Shown in pieces: positions 1 to 9,070 of a DNA stretch of 64,000 bases. The stretch's first letter is position 1. Each line of letters starts with the position of its first letter. Source of the DNA: Paenarthrobacter sp. GOM3 (GTDB taxonomy: Bacteria > Actinomycetota > Actinomycetes > Actinomycetales > Micrococcaceae). Both the position numbers and the translations under genes were made by a program. Where the stretch lies: NCBI RefSeq assembly GCF_018215265.2, contig NZ_CP136562.1, positions 992,001-1,056,000 of the forward strand, in the 5' to 3' direction. The notes under the pieces were generated by a model. The model was not told where the DNA came from and made no database searches. It saw only the letters and a list, made by a program, of their open reading frames with translations.

Positions 1-233
1 TTCCTGCCTCGCACGATTTTGGCGAGGCGATCCGCCTTGGCCTTGGCTGGGGCCTGATCCCGGAAGCGCAATGTGGCCAGGACATCGCGGACGGCCGGCT
101 GGTCGAGCTGGCCCCCGACCGGCCGTTCGATGTTCCGCTTTATTGGCAACGGTGGCGCACGGCATCCAGGGTCCTGGACATCCTCAGCGAGACGGTGCGG
201 GACGTTTCTGCGCAGTATCTGAGGAGGGCGTGA
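1..233 (+). CDS. LysR-family regulator, ArgP/LysG-like (C-terminal part)
   Basis: The reading frame is open from the window edge to a TGA at 231-233, giving about 76 residues; the start lies outside. The visible part begins at the SHDFGEAIRLGLGWG stretch and continues with LIPEAQ, LVELAPDRPFDVPLYWQ and a final helix. This matches the end of the effector-binding domain of ArgP/LysG-type LysR regulators, which sense lysine or arginine and activate basic amino-acid exporters of the LysE type. The DNA-binding half and any divergent exporter gene would be upstream, so target and ligand are inference. No terminator was recognised in the 67 bases before the next gene. Confidence 0.72.
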   Translation, partial: PASHDFGEAIRLGLGWGLIPEAQCGQDIADGRLVELAPDRPFDVPLYWQRWRTASRVLDILSETVRDVSAQYLRRA

Positions 234-300
234 ACGGCTAAAACTGGACACGCCCGCCGATGCTTCCAATAATGTCAGTGCCCCGTCCCACACTTAAAAC

Positions 301-525
301 ATGGCAAACACAGCAGCTCCCATCACCGTCCACCAGCTCCGCGACAGGGACGACGTCGAGTTCCACGTGACGTACCTGGACACGGACACAGGCCATGTCC
401 GGCGCGAGGACTTCCAGGATCTCGCCGCGGCCGAACGCTTCGCCAGTGCACAACTGCGCGATGAAGAGTGCTGGGCCGTGGTGGACCACGTCAGCATCAC
501 CGCCACCAGCCGCATGGTGGCCTGA
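301..525 (+). CDS. Small conserved-looking protein of unknown function, 74 aa
   Basis: An ATG-initiated frame of 74 residues, acidic and without membrane segments or signal peptide. It starts MANTAAPITVHQLRDRDD and carries a compact alpha/beta-like pattern (VEFHVTYLDTDTGH, then a helix AAAERFASAQLRDEECWAVVDHV). No family was recognised. No Shine-Dalgarno sequence is visible before the ATG, so it may be leaderless, although no clear TANNNT box sits at the right distance. It ends 18 bases before the convergent multicopper oxidase gene. The antisense frames over the same bases lack protein-like composition. Confidence 0.6.
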   Translation: MANTAAPITVHQLRDRDDVEFHVTYLDTDTGHVRREDFQDLAAAERFASAQLRDEECWAVVDHVSITATSRMVA

Positions 526-543
526 CCCCCGTTCCGAGGCCCG

Positions 544-2619
544 TCACTCGGGCCGGTTGCGGGCGTGGCCCCCGTGCATGAAAGGCGATGACACGCCCTG
601 GTACTTCAGGAGCATCATCATCCCTTCGGCCGCATGATCCAGATTGTGGCAGTGGTCCATCCAGATGCCCGGATTGTCTGCGTGCAGCAACAGTTCCCAG
701 ACCTCGCCGGGCAGCACGTCCACGGTATCCAGCAGCAGCGGAGAGCCCGTGGGGGCCAAGCCGTTCCTGCTAAGGACCTGCACGTGGTGTCCGTGGGGAT
801 GCATCGGGTGTGGTTCGGCTGTGCGGTTAACCACCGTCACTTTCACGGTGTCGCCGAGGGCCACCTCGATGGAGGGGACCAAGGGGTAGGCCGCCCCGTT
901 GACGGTGAAGGCGAAACGCGGAACACCGTCGACAAAACGGAATTGCCGATCCAGGACCACCACCTCTTCCCGGGTAATTGTCGGCTGAGCTGAACCGGAA
1001 CCGGACACGGGTTGGCCATAAGCCAAGAGGTCCAGAGCAGGAGTGGTGGCGAAGATGCCTGCCGGAGCTTTGTCCGGGTCCCCGCTTGAAGCAGCGGCCG
1101 AAGCAGCAGCCAAGGCAGTGGAACCGGGCGGAGCAATGACGACGGCGGCGCCGACTGCGGAGTCCGAACGCACGGTTACCGGTGACGCTGGCATGGTGAA
1201 AGCGACGTCCATCCTGCCTCCGGCACCAAGCCTGAGAAGCTTGTCCGCCACCTCCTCCGGCTGGTTTACCTCCGTTCCGTCCACGGCAACGGCCCTGAAA
1301 GGGGTGCCGTCCACCCAGTACCGCTGCGGCAGTGAATCAGTGTTGACCAGCCTGACACGCACGGATGAGCCTGGTGTGGCCGGGTGCGGCCTGATGCGGT
1401 CTGAGGAGCCCAGCAACCCCAGACCGCCGAGGTCGTGCCCAGCCACCACGATGTCCGTCTCAGCGCGGGGCGTGGCGGGATTGTGCACGACGAATGTGCC
1501 GTAGAGGCCCTTACGGACGCCCTCGGCTGAATCCTGGTGTGTGTGGTACCAGTACGTGCCGGCTTGTTTGGCCTCGAAGCGGTACGTCATGGAATGTCCG
1601 GGCATGACAGCGTCCTGGGTGGCGCCGGCCACTCCATCCATGGCGTTGGGGACGTCGTAGCCGTGCCAGTGGAGGGTGACGCCTGCGGCGACGTCACGGT
1701 TGTTGAGTTCCACCTCCATGACTTCGCCCAGCTGCGCTTCCAGCGCTGGTCCCGGGACGCTCCCGAAGGTCCATGCCTCCATGGTCCGGCCCGAGGGCAG
1801 TGTCACTTGTTCCACGCGGGCAGTCAGCTCATAATGCCGGACCACAGCGCCCGCCGGCACCTCGCCTAGGAGCTCGGTTACCTGGGTGGGCTTTTCCTTC
1901 TGGTACGTGGCCGGGTTGCCGTGATGTCCGACGGCGGCAGCGATCACCGCGCCGTCAGCGGACCGGCTCCCCAGCCAGGCAAAAACTCCCGAGCCCAAAG
2001 CGGTACAGGCCATGAGGGCGGCAACTGCGGCAGCCGCCGTCGGACGCCTGCGGGGGTGCGGGGCTGTCCCCTGGGGGCTGCGCCGAACAGAACGGCCTCC
2101 CAGAAGCGCAAGCCGTGCAAGAACAAGCGTGCCGCCCACCATGAACAGGAGGACAACCATGGTCCAGGGGGCCGGGACTGGCCCCAGTACGAGCGATAAC
2201 GCCAGGGATGCCACGGACGTCGCCGCCGCGGCCACCAGCGCCAGGACGACCCCCTCACGGGACCGCCACCAGCCACTCGGACGGGACGTGTTGGAGCCGG
2301 TGTTCCGCCTCCTCAGCAAGTACGAAACACCGGCCATCGCGGCCCAAGCCGCGGGGATGGCGGTCAAAGGCAAGCTGATGGTTAAGCGTTCGCTGGCAAA
2401 CCACCAACTGCCGGCCACCAAAGCAGGTAGCAGGGCATATCGGGCCACCGTCGCAGCGGCAGCCACCCCGAGGGACAAGAGGGCCAGATCGGTCGCGCGG
2501 GGTGGGGCTTGCTTCCGATCAGTGGTCGCGGCAACTGTCATCCACACGGCGGCGACCCAGGCGCCGGCCGCGAGGATGGACAGCACCAGGTCCAGCGCAA
2601 GCAGCTGCGATATGTTCAC
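544..2619 (-). CDS. Membrane-fused multicopper oxidase
   Basis: 691 residues from a GTG start at 2617-2619, 12 bases after the stop of the upstream membrane gene, so the two are probably one operon. Residues 1-220 hold about six hydrophobic segments. The rest is a multicopper oxidase with all copper motifs: HWHG at 317-320, WYHTH at 357-361, HPMHPHGHH near 603 and an HCHNLDHAAEGM type-1/type-2/3 motif near 656-667. The oxidase part lies after the last TM and is probably outside the membrane. Family members oxidise metals, phenols or other small substrates with reduction of oxygen to water; the substrate here is not evident. The C-terminus is His/Met containing (MHGGHARN). The N-terminal multi-TM module is unlike the usual Tat-exported CueO or laccase layout and suggests a membrane-anchored electron or metal route. 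Confidence 0.85.
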   Translation of the reverse strand: MNISQLLALDLVLSILAAGAWVAAVWMTVAATTDRKQAPPRATDLALLSLGVAAAATVARYALLPALVAGSWWFASERLTISLPLTAIPAAWAAMAGVSYLLRRRNTGSNTSRPSGWWRSREGVVLALVAAAATSVASLALSLVLGPVPAPWTMVVLLFMVGGTLVLARLALLGGRSVRRSPQGTAPHPRRRPTAAAAVAALMACTALGSGVFAWLGSRSADGAVIAAAVGHHGNPATYQKEKPTQVTELLGEVPAGAVVRHYELTARVEQVTLPSGRTMEAWTFGSVPGPALEAQLGEVMEVELNNRDVAAGVTLHWHGYDVPNAMDGVAGATQDAVMPGHSMTYRFEAKQAGTYWYHTHQDSAEGVRKGLYGTFVVHNPATPRAETDIVVAGHDLGGLGLLGSSDRIRPHPATPGSSVRVRLVNTDSLPQRYWVDGTPFRAVAVDGTEVNQPEEVADKLLRLGAGGRMDVAFTMPASPVTVRSDSAVGAAVVIAPPGSTALAAASAAASSGDPDKAPAGIFATTPALDLLAYGQPVSGSGSAQPTITREEVVVLDRQFRFVDGVPRFAFTVNGAAYPLVPSIEVALGDTVKVTVVNRTAEPHPMHPHGHHVQVLSRNGLAPTGSPLLLDTVDVLPGEVWELLLHADNPGIWMDHCHNLDHAAEGMMMLLKYQGVSSPFMHGGHARNRPE

Positions 2620-2631
2620 AGCTGCCGCTGG

Positions 2632-3105
2632 TCAGGCCGTGCTGGGGGATGCGGGAGCATCCGAGGATGCGGCCTTGGGAGGAAGCGGCTGGGGGTTCAG
2701 GGCGACCGCACGGGCACGGTTGAAGAGCCAGTAGGACATGAAGATCATCAGGACACCGGTCAGTGGATGGATGGAGACCACCCAAGAGCCGGCAGGGGTG
2801 ATGTAATCCTCGGACGAACCCGTCAGCATGCCGCCGATGATGAAGATGAACAACTGGACCCAGCTGAGCAGGAAGATCCCTGCGGCAAGCCAGATCGTCC
2901 GGGAACCCGCCCGGGCGATGGCGGCGACGATGGCGGCCAGGAGCGCGCCGTAACGCAGCACGTATTGGCCGTTCATCACGTGGTAGACGCCCGCTTCATG
3001 CTGGGCTTCAATGGTGTTTTGGAAATGGAAGTATCCGGCGAACAGTAACTGTGCGAGTGCTGACAGCAGGACGATCGCGGAAAGGACCAGGAGGGCTTTA
3101 CGCAT
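2632..3105 (-). CDS. Four-TM membrane protein, possible partner of the multicopper oxidase
   Basis: 157 residues, ATG at 3103-3105 preceded on the minus strand by a clear AGAGGA ribosome-binding site about 7 nt upstream. About four hydrophobic segments are visible: near residues 5-27, 52-64, 72-95 and 112-132. The tail is Pro/Ala/Ser rich. Conserved-looking features are HFQNTIEAQHEAGVYH in the first loop and SIHPLTG before the last segment; the His residues could bind haem or metal, but this is conjecture. It resembles small DUF6220-like membrane proteins, recalled with low certainty. It is the first gene of a two-gene operon with the multicopper oxidase. Confidence 0.7.
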   Translation of the reverse strand: MRKALLVLSAIVLLSALAQLLFAGYFHFQNTIEAQHEAGVYHVMNGQYVLRYGALLAAIVAAIARAGSRTIWLAAGIFLLSWVQLFIFIIGGMLTGSSEDYITPAGSWVVSIHPLTGVLMIFMSYWLFNRARAVALNPQPLPPKAASSDAPASPSTA

Positions 3106-3316
3106 GGGGAATCCTCTGGATGAAAATGCTCAGATTCTTCTAGGCCTTCGAACCGCCGGCTCCCTGGCTGCGGGATTTCCCCCCACCGCCGACGGCTGGC
3201 CGCCGGATTGCCTGGACCAGGGGCAAACCTTAAGGGCGGAGAGCTTCACTAGGAATCGTAAAGTTGCTGGACATTAACCGCAAGGGTCCTGACGTTAAAA
3301 GTCCGTGCGGCCCACC

Positions 3317-4975
3317 CTACTGCTCCTGCCCGACGTCCTTACCAACGTCCTTTGCGTCCATGATCCGGTAGGCGTAGCCCTGCTCGGCCAGGAACCGTTG
3401 GCGCTTGGCTGCGAAGTCCTGGTCCAAGGTGTCGCGGGCAACCAAAGAGTAGAACCTGGCGGCGCGGCCGTCCTGCTTGGGACGAAGGAGCCGTCCGAGC
3501 CGTTGTGCTTCTTCCTGGCGCGAGCCGAACGAGCCTGACACCTGGATGGCCACCGAAGCTTCGGGAAGGTCGATGGAGAAGTTCGCCACCTTGGACACCA
3601 CCAGGGTGTGGATCTCGCCCTTACGGAAGGCGTCGAAGAGCTTCTGCCGTGCCTTGACGCTGGTTTCGCCCTTGATCAGAGGGGCGTCCAACCGCTCGGA
3701 AATCTCATCCAGCTGGTCGATGTACTGCCCGATCACCAGCAACTGCTCACCCTTGTGGACCTCAACGAGTTGCTCCACCAGCTGCGTTTTGGTTTCCGAC
3801 GTCGCGCATAGCCGGTACTTATCGGCGTCGTCAGCCATGGCGTAAGCCACGCGCTCGTCACGGGGGAGGTCCACCCGGACTTCCACGCAGTCCGCAGGTG
3901 CGATGTAGCCCTGGGCCTCGATGTCCTTCCACGGTGCGTCATATCGTTTGGGACCGATCAGGCTGAAGACCTCACCTTCGCGGCCGTCCTCCCGTACCAG
4001 GGTTGCCGTCAGGCCCAGCCGGCGCCGGGCCTGCAGGTCCGCGGTCATCCGGAAGATCGGAGCGGGCAGCAAGTGGACCTCGTCGTAGATGATGAGTCCC
4101 CAGTCGTGGCCGTCCACCAACTCCAAGTGCGGATAGAGCCCGCCGCGCTTGGTGGTCAGGACCTGGTACGTGGCAATCGTGACGGGCCTGACCTCCTTCA
4201 CGGCGCCGGAGTACTCGCCGATCTCGTCCTCTGTCAGGGACGTCCGCTTCAGGAGCTCGTCCTTCCATTGCCGCGCGGAAACCGTGTTGGTTACAAGGAT
4301 CAGCGTGGTGGTGGAAGACGTCGCCATGGCAGCCGCGCCTACCAGCGTCTTTCCGGCACCGCAGGGAAGCACGACGACGCCGCTGCCGCCGGCCCAGAAG
4401 TTCTCCGTGGCCAGCTTCTGGTACGGGCGAAGCTGCCAGCCGCTCTCGTCCAGCATGATCAGGTGCGGCTGCCCGTCCACGTAGCCCGCAAGGTCCTCGG
4501 CAGGCCAACCCAGCTTGAGGAGCAACTGCTTCAACTGGCCGCGCTGGGATGAATGGACCACCACTGTTTCGCCGTCGATCCGCGGCCCCAGCAGGGGTGC
4601 GATTTTCTTGGCCCGGATGACCTCCTCCAGCACGGGGTGGTCATCGGTCCGCATCACGAGGCCGTGCTGGGCGTCCTTCTCCAACCGAAGCCTGCCATAG
4701 CGCGACATGGTCTCTTCGATGTCGATCAGCAAGGCGTGCGGTACGGGAAAGCGCGAGTACTTCAGCAAGGTGTCCAGCACCTGCTCTGCGTCCAACCCCG
4801 CAGCCCGGGCGTTCCACAGGCCCAAGGGCGTCAACCGGTAACTGTGCATATGTTCCGGGGCGCGTTCCAGTTCGGCGAACGCGGCGATGGCATGCCTGGC
4901 CTCGGTGGCGAGCTCGTGGTCGACTTCCAGCAGGATGGTTTTGTCGCTTTGAACGATCAGCGGACCGTCGGTCAC
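3317..4975 (-). CDS. XPB/ERCC3-type DNA repair helicase
   Basis: 552 residues from a GTG start with GAGGA 8 nt upstream. It is a superfamily 2 helicase: Walker A PCGAGKT at 204-210, DEVH box at 298-301, an LTATLVREDGRE block near 318-330 that contains the RED motif typical of XPB proteins, and a C-terminal helicase domain ending with QEEAQRLGRLLRPK. The first 180 residues form the damage-recognition-like N-terminal region. Family members unwind or translocate on DNA with 3'-5' polarity and in bacteria are linked to repair. It lies 54 bases downstream of a large helicase-associated protein on the same strand, probably one transcription unit. Actinobacteria commonly carry this XPB form beside UvrABCD. 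Confidence 0.9.
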   Translation of the reverse strand: MTDGPLIVQSDKTILLEVDHELATEARHAIAAFAELERAPEHMHSYRLTPLGLWNARAAGLDAEQVLDTLLKYSRFPVPHALLIDIEETMSRYGRLRLEKDAQHGLVMRTDDHPVLEEVIRAKKIAPLLGPRIDGETVVVHSSQRGQLKQLLLKLGWPAEDLAGYVDGQPHLIMLDESGWQLRPYQKLATENFWAGGSGVVVLPCGAGKTLVGAAAMATSSTTTLILVTNTVSARQWKDELLKRTSLTEDEIGEYSGAVKEVRPVTIATYQVLTTKRGGLYPHLELVDGHDWGLIIYDEVHLLPAPIFRMTADLQARRRLGLTATLVREDGREGEVFSLIGPKRYDAPWKDIEAQGYIAPADCVEVRVDLPRDERVAYAMADDADKYRLCATSETKTQLVEQLVEVHKGEQLLVIGQYIDQLDEISERLDAPLIKGETSVKARQKLFDAFRKGEIHTLVVSKVANFSIDLPEASVAIQVSGSFGSRQEEAQRLGRLLRPKQDGRAARFYSLVARDTLDQDFAAKRQRFLAEQGYAYRIMDAKDVGKDVGQEQ

Positions 4976-5029
4976 TGTTGAATCCTCACTTGCGCAGCTT
5001 CACGGCGCGGTTTACACGATCTGTGCGTT

Positions 5030-7495
5030 TCACGAACGCAATTCTTTGGCGGGTTCCACATCGATGATCCGGTGGATGGACAACACCCGTTCGGTTTCCT
5101 TGGCGGGATCGAACACCCTGACGCGTCCGCCGGAGACGGATACAGGAACAACTGTTTCGGTGTTGGCATTCCCCAGGCTGTCCACCACGTTCATGATCAC
5201 TGCCTGTTTCAACCGGATGGCCGTCTGCAGGGTCTCCAACCCGAGTTGCGTCGACGCCTCCCCGGCCGCTTCCGCTGGAACCCCGCGATGCTGGCGCAGG
5301 ACCGAAAGTTGTGCCTCGACATCTTCGTCCGGCGGAGCCGTTCGAGGTGCCGTGTAGACGGGACGGGCGCTGCCGGGAACCGCCGTTGTCCGCTTGAAAC
5401 GCACGACGGCGGGTTCGGCCTCCTGCACCGCAGGCGACAGTCCCAGCTCGCGCAGCACCCGCGCCGTTTCCCGTGGGCTCGCGGACGACGTCAGAACGGT
5501 GGGTGCGATCCGCACCAGGCTCAACACGGATGTCCTGGCCTCCTGGAGGAGGTCGGTGATGGCGGTTTCGTCGTCGCTCTGGATGAAGCTGGCACTCGTG
5601 CCAACCCGGAGACGGCCGTGCCGTGACGCTGTGTCCTGGATCAGGTACGCCAACGGCTGGGGCACATCGGTGGCTGAGTGCTCACGGAGGAACGCCAACA
5701 GCGATTCCGCATCCTGTCCGGCGTCGAGCGCCCTGCGGATGGTGGCGGCAGAAAACCGGTAGATCGACGCCGGGCCCTGGCCCTCGGCGTCGGCCATCAA
5801 CAGCAGTGTCTCGCTGAGTTCCGGCGCGAGGTAACCGGGCGCGACAGCCGTCAGGTCGGCCTGCAGCAGGATGTGGTTCACCGCGGCGGGCAGATGCTCG
5901 CCAAGGATGGTCATGGCTTGTTCCGGTTGCGCATCGGCAATCGCCGAACCCAACTGGGTCAGTGCGCCCGAGCCCATCAGGCCCAGGAGCGTCGCCTCCT
6001 CGAGGATGCCGCGGACCAGTGAACTGAAACGCCTGGACATCCGAGGCTGCGCCCACTCGGCCCGCTGCAGCACGGCCCTGGCATCCAGGACGGGCGCTTT
6101 GCCGTCCGGCGCGGCTGCTTCCACGGTCAGCTCATTCAGGATTTCCAGGACCCGCCGCCGGACCACCGGAGCGTCGGGCCGTTGAGCCTCCGCGGACAAG
6201 GCGTTAATGGTGGTGCCGGCAGCGCCCTGGTGGGTGGGCGAGGATACCGAGCCCGTGAGCGGCTGCCCCACCAAAGACGGTGCGCGCTCGCTGGCCAACC
6301 AGGCATTGACCAACCAGAGCCATTGCTCCTGGCGGGGAAGGTTGAGCCACTCCAATGCCGGCGGCTGTACCCAGGTGGAGCTGTCCACGTCCAGTCGCAG
6401 GAGTCCGGCCAACGCGGCCAGTTCGAGGAGGATGGCAGTTTCGTGCACCCCGTTTCGAACGGATTCGGCCAGGCGCCGGAGTTCGCGGACGCCCACGCCA
6501 CCGCTCCGGAGCGTGGCCAATGGTTGCTCGCGGACGGCAAACAGCAGCTCACCTGTCAGCCGCAAGGTCTCGGCGATAGCTCCCATGGCGGCATTACGGC
6601 GGAGTGCGGCACTCGTGTGGCCAAGCTCCGGAACTGGCGGGGCCAACGTGAAGTCGTCCACGATCGCGCCGCCGCGCAGGGCAAGTCCCACGCTGTGGGG
6701 CAGTTCCACGTGGCTGGCGTCCAAGGGGACCAGCAACCCACGCGCCAACAGCCAGTCGATGGGCCCGACGTCGCGGCTCTCGTGGGTGACCGATGCCCGC
6801 CGCTGGGCCTGGGGCACTGCGCCCATGGCCCAGCTCCCGAATTTCTCCAGAAGGGCTACGGTGCGTTCCGGGGCTGTTGCCAGGATGGCCCGCAGCTCAG
6901 CGGGATTGGAGGTCCACCGCTGCAGAGCAAGGGCCGCGTCCATGGGTGTGCTTGCCGGATGGATGCCGAGCCCGCTCTGGTGCAGCTCGGCCACCAACTG
7001 GACCGCCCGCTGGGCAAAGGCGGGCTGTAGCCGGACCAGTTCGGTATAGCTCCGGCCGAGTCCCGCGGGGTAGATGCCGATGACGTCCTTGAGGCTGCCG
7101 ACCGGGAGGTAGAAGCGCTGCCGTGAGCTGGTCGGCGGTGAACCGACGGGCGGGTCTGCCCGGTGGATCAGGGCCAGTTCCTGCAGTTTGGCAAGGATGG
7201 GATCCAAGGCAGAGAGGGTGGAACCGGCAATGACTTTCTTCAGACCGGCCGCCGAAACACTGTGCCCGGTATCGGCATTGGTGCAGAGATGGAGGGTTTC
7301 GAGCACCTGCATCTCGGGCTTGTTCAAACGTTCCAAGGCCCGCTGGACACTTACGCGGGCGCTCGCCCTGGCTGCCAGGGCTGCGAAGTCCGGCGCCATG
7401 GGCGAGATGAGGTCTGGCCGCGCGGCAAACAAGGCCCGCAGCGAATCATCGCTGCGCGCTTCCAGTTCCTTGCTGAGCGCGCGAATAAGGGACAT
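5030..7495 (-). CDS. Helicase-associated domain protein (XPB partner)
   Basis: The best start is the ATG at 7493-7495 (protein begins MSLIRALSKELEARSD), giving 821 residues; an upstream in-frame ATG at 7645 would add 50 low-complexity residues that overlap a neighbouring small gene. The protein is mostly helical, with repeated winged-helix-like segments (for example ALERLNKPEMQVLETLHL). Near the C-terminus is the pattern RLRVGTSASFIQSDDETAI followed by KLKQAVIMNVVDSLG-like sequence (actual text RLKQAVIMNVVDSLG), as in actinobacterial 'helicase-associated' proteins next to XPB. Function is not established; the constant pairing suggests a loader or regulator of the helicase. There is no Walker motif, so it is unlikely to be an ATPase itself. 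Confidence 0.75.
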   Translation of the reverse strand: MSLIRALSKELEARSDDSLRALFAARPDLISPMAPDFAALAARASARVSVQRALERLNKPEMQVLETLHLCTNADTGHSVSAAGLKKVIAGSTLSALDPILAKLQELALIHRADPPVGSPPTSSRQRFYLPVGSLKDVIGIYPAGLGRSYTELVRLQPAFAQRAVQLVAELHQSGLGIHPASTPMDAALALQRWTSNPAELRAILATAPERTVALLEKFGSWAMGAVPQAQRRASVTHESRDVGPIDWLLARGLLVPLDASHVELPHSVGLALRGGAIVDDFTLAPPVPELGHTSAALRRNAAMGAIAETLRLTGELLFAVREQPLATLRSGGVGVRELRRLAESVRNGVHETAILLELAALAGLLRLDVDSSTWVQPPALEWLNLPRQEQWLWLVNAWLASERAPSLVGQPLTGSVSSPTHQGAAGTTINALSAEAQRPDAPVVRRRVLEILNELTVEAAAPDGKAPVLDARAVLQRAEWAQPRMSRRFSSLVRGILEEATLLGLMGSGALTQLGSAIADAQPEQAMTILGEHLPAAVNHILLQADLTAVAPGYLAPELSETLLLMADAEGQGPASIYRFSAATIRRALDAGQDAESLLAFLREHSATDVPQPLAYLIQDTASRHGRLRVGTSASFIQSDDETAITDLLQEARTSVLSLVRIAPTVLTSSASPRETARVLRELGLSPAVQEAEPAVVRFKRTTAVPGSARPVYTAPRTAPPDEDVEAQLSVLRQHRGVPAEAAGEASTQLGLETLQTAIRLKQAVIMNVVDSLGNANTETVVPVSVSGGRVRVFDPAKETERVLSIHRIIDVEPAKELRS

Positions 7496-7548
7496 CAATC
7501 CAACGGTACCGCCCTTGGGCCGCTCGTGCCCGCCAGGAGGAGGGACGG

Positions 7549-7764
7549 TTACTGTCGGCGACGAAGGCGGATGGCGTCCACCACCAGGACGGCAGCCAGC
7601 ATGAACGCCACGGGCAGCCCGTAAAGGGCCGTAGAGGTGATCCAAACAGGGGCGGCGCCGCCCGTCGAAGCAATCGCAATGACGGCGCCGACGGCCGCCA
7701 GTGACAACACGGCAATGACGGCGGCAGCAATCACGAGGGGGCGGCGGTAACCCGGGGAATTCAT
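7549..7764 (-). CDS. Small two-TM membrane protein, 71 aa
   Basis: The protein starts MNSPGYRRPLVIAAAV at 7764; a longer frame to 7809 adds an Arg-rich, non-conserved-looking stretch and was not chosen. Two hydrophobic segments (about 10-33 and 41-62) are joined by a short polar loop and end in a basic tail RLRRRQ. No family was recognised. It lies 53 bases upstream of the helicase-associated gene on the same strand and may be co-transcribed. A ribosome-binding site is weak (TTGGTGG). Confidence 0.6.
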   Translation of the reverse strand: MNSPGYRRPLVIAAAVIAVLSLAAVGAVIAIASTGGAAPVWITSTALYGLPVAFMLAAVLVVDAIRLRRRQ

Positions 7765-7991
7765 GCCACCAACGCTAGCAGGAGCATGCCTCCGCGACCG
7801 TCGCTGCACATCATGGGTCCGCGCGGGTACGCGCGTGGGCGCCCCAAAGCGGGATTAGGGGGTCCGGCAGGATAACCTTGAAGGAACAGACCAACACGGA
7901 CCGGGCTGTCACCCTCGATCCCGCAGAACCCTGTGGATGCGGTAACGGCCCGACGTGTCTCCCAAAGCAATAAACGAAGAAGGTTGATTAC

Positions 7992-8375
7992 GTGCCTACC
8001 GGCAAGGTCAAGTGGTATGACAAGGAAAAAGGCTTCGGATTCCTCGCGGCCGAAGATGGCCAGGAAGTGTTCCTGCCCAAGACGTCCCTGCCCGCGGGCG
8101 TAACGGAACTCAAGGCCGGCACGCGCGTGGAGTTCGGTGTGGCTGACGGTCGCCGCGGTGCGCAGGCGCTGGGACTTCGCGTCCTGGAGAAGACGCCTTC
8201 CATTGCCAAGGCCAAGCGCATGAACGCCAAGGACCTCGCACCGATGGTGCAGGACCTCGTCACGGTGCTGGACAACCTCTCAGGCTCGCTGTCCTCCGGC
8301 AAGTACCCGGACGGGAACAAGGCCAAGGCCATCAGCATGGCGCTGCGCAAGGTTGCCGACGAGCTGGAAGCCTAA
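7992..8375 (+). CDS. Cold-shock domain protein with C-terminal extension
   Basis: 127 residues from a GTG at 7992, preceded by GAAGAAGG about 7 nt upstream. Residues 1-65 are a cold-shock domain with the RNP1-like block KGFGFLAAEDG and RNP2-like EVFLPK. The remaining 60 residues form a helical extension (NAKDLAPMVQDLVTVLDNL) absent from 67-residue CspA proteins but usual for this actinobacterial type. The domain binds single-stranded RNA or DNA and melts structure in the cytoplasm. The DUF3027 gene starts 4 bases after its stop, so the two are translationally close and probably co-transcribed. The 180-base upstream region shows no recognised riboswitch. Confidence 0.88.
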   Translation: MPTGKVKWYDKEKGFGFLAAEDGQEVFLPKTSLPAGVTELKAGTRVEFGVADGRRGAQALGLRVLEKTPSIAKAKRMNAKDLAPMVQDLVTVLDNLSGSLSSGKYPDGNKAKAISMALRKVADELEA

Positions 8376-8379
8376 GCCC

Positions 8380-9027
8380 ATGGCATCGGAATCCGCACAG
8401 GACACAAAGGCCGGAAGGGGCGCGCAGGGAAGCCCTGATTCGGCCCCTGACGCTGCCCAGGCTCCTGGAAACGGGGAAGCCCCGGCGCGGAAGCCCGCTG
8501 CGGAGAAGCCGCGGGCCGGTTTGCCTGTTTGGCGAACCGGCAAGCCTGACGCTTTCCTGGCTGCCGCCGTCGATACTGCGCGTGAGGCAGTTCAAGGAAT
8601 AGCCAACCCGGGCGAAGTGGGGGCGCACCTCGGCGCGAAGTCGGAGGGCGACCGCGTAGTCACGCACTTGTTCGAGTCCCAGCTCGCCGGTTACGGCGGC
8701 TGGCAGTGGTATGCGGTGGTGACGCGCAACTCGCGTTCCAAGATCGTGACCGTCAGTGAGCTCGGCCTGCTGCCGTCCGAGGAATCCATCCTCGCCCCGG
8801 AATGGGTTCCGTGGGCAAAGCGTGTCCGCCCCGAGGACGAGACTCCGTTGGTGGAGGAAACCGTCGGTGATGTCACGGAGGAATCCGTCCAGGCCGACGA
8901 GGATGACGCTACCGGGCCCGTCGATGCGGACGCCGAAGCGGACGACCCCGAAGCAGACACAGAAGAAGACGACACAGAAGAAGACGACACAGAAGAAGGC
9001 GACGCCGACGAAGCCGGGGCTGAATAA
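8380..9027 (+). CDS. DUF3027 family protein
   Basis: The start chosen is ATG at 8380, five bases after the cold-shock gene stop; this gives 215 residues. A longer frame from 8353 overlaps the cold-shock gene and was rejected. The core GLPVWRTGKPDAFLAAAVD through GGWQWYAVVTRNSRSK and EWVPWAKRVRPEDETP matches actinobacterial DUF3027 proteins, whose function is unknown. The N-terminus is Ala/Pro/Gln rich. The last 60 residues are strongly acidic and contain three exact or near-exact DTEED repeats encoded by a 15-bp tandem repeat. Pairing with a cold-shock protein suggests a role in RNA metabolism or translation, but this is inference. Confidence 0.82.
   Translation: MASESAQDTKAGRGAQGSPDSAPDAAQAPGNGEAPARKPAAEKPRAGLPVWRTGKPDAFLAAAVDTAREAVQGIANPGEVGAHLGAKSEGDRVVTHLFESQLAGYGGWQWYAVVTRNSRSKIVTVSELGLLPSEESILAPEWVPWAKRVRPEDETPLVEETVGDVTEESVQADEDDATGPVDADAEADDPEADTEEDDTEEDDTEEGDADEAGAE
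8956..9000 (+). repeat. 15-bp tandem repeat, three units, inside the DUF3027 gene
   Basis: Three adjacent copies of GACACAGAAGAAGAC occupy 8956-8970, 8971-8985 and 8986-9000; the last differs in one base. The repeat keeps the reading frame and encodes Asp-Thr-Glu-Glu-Asp three times in the acidic tail. Length variation between strains by slippage would be in frame. Confidence 0.9.
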
Positions 9028-9070
9028 GCATTGCGGAAACCCGGGGTGAACCAAGCGATGGTGGACACTG

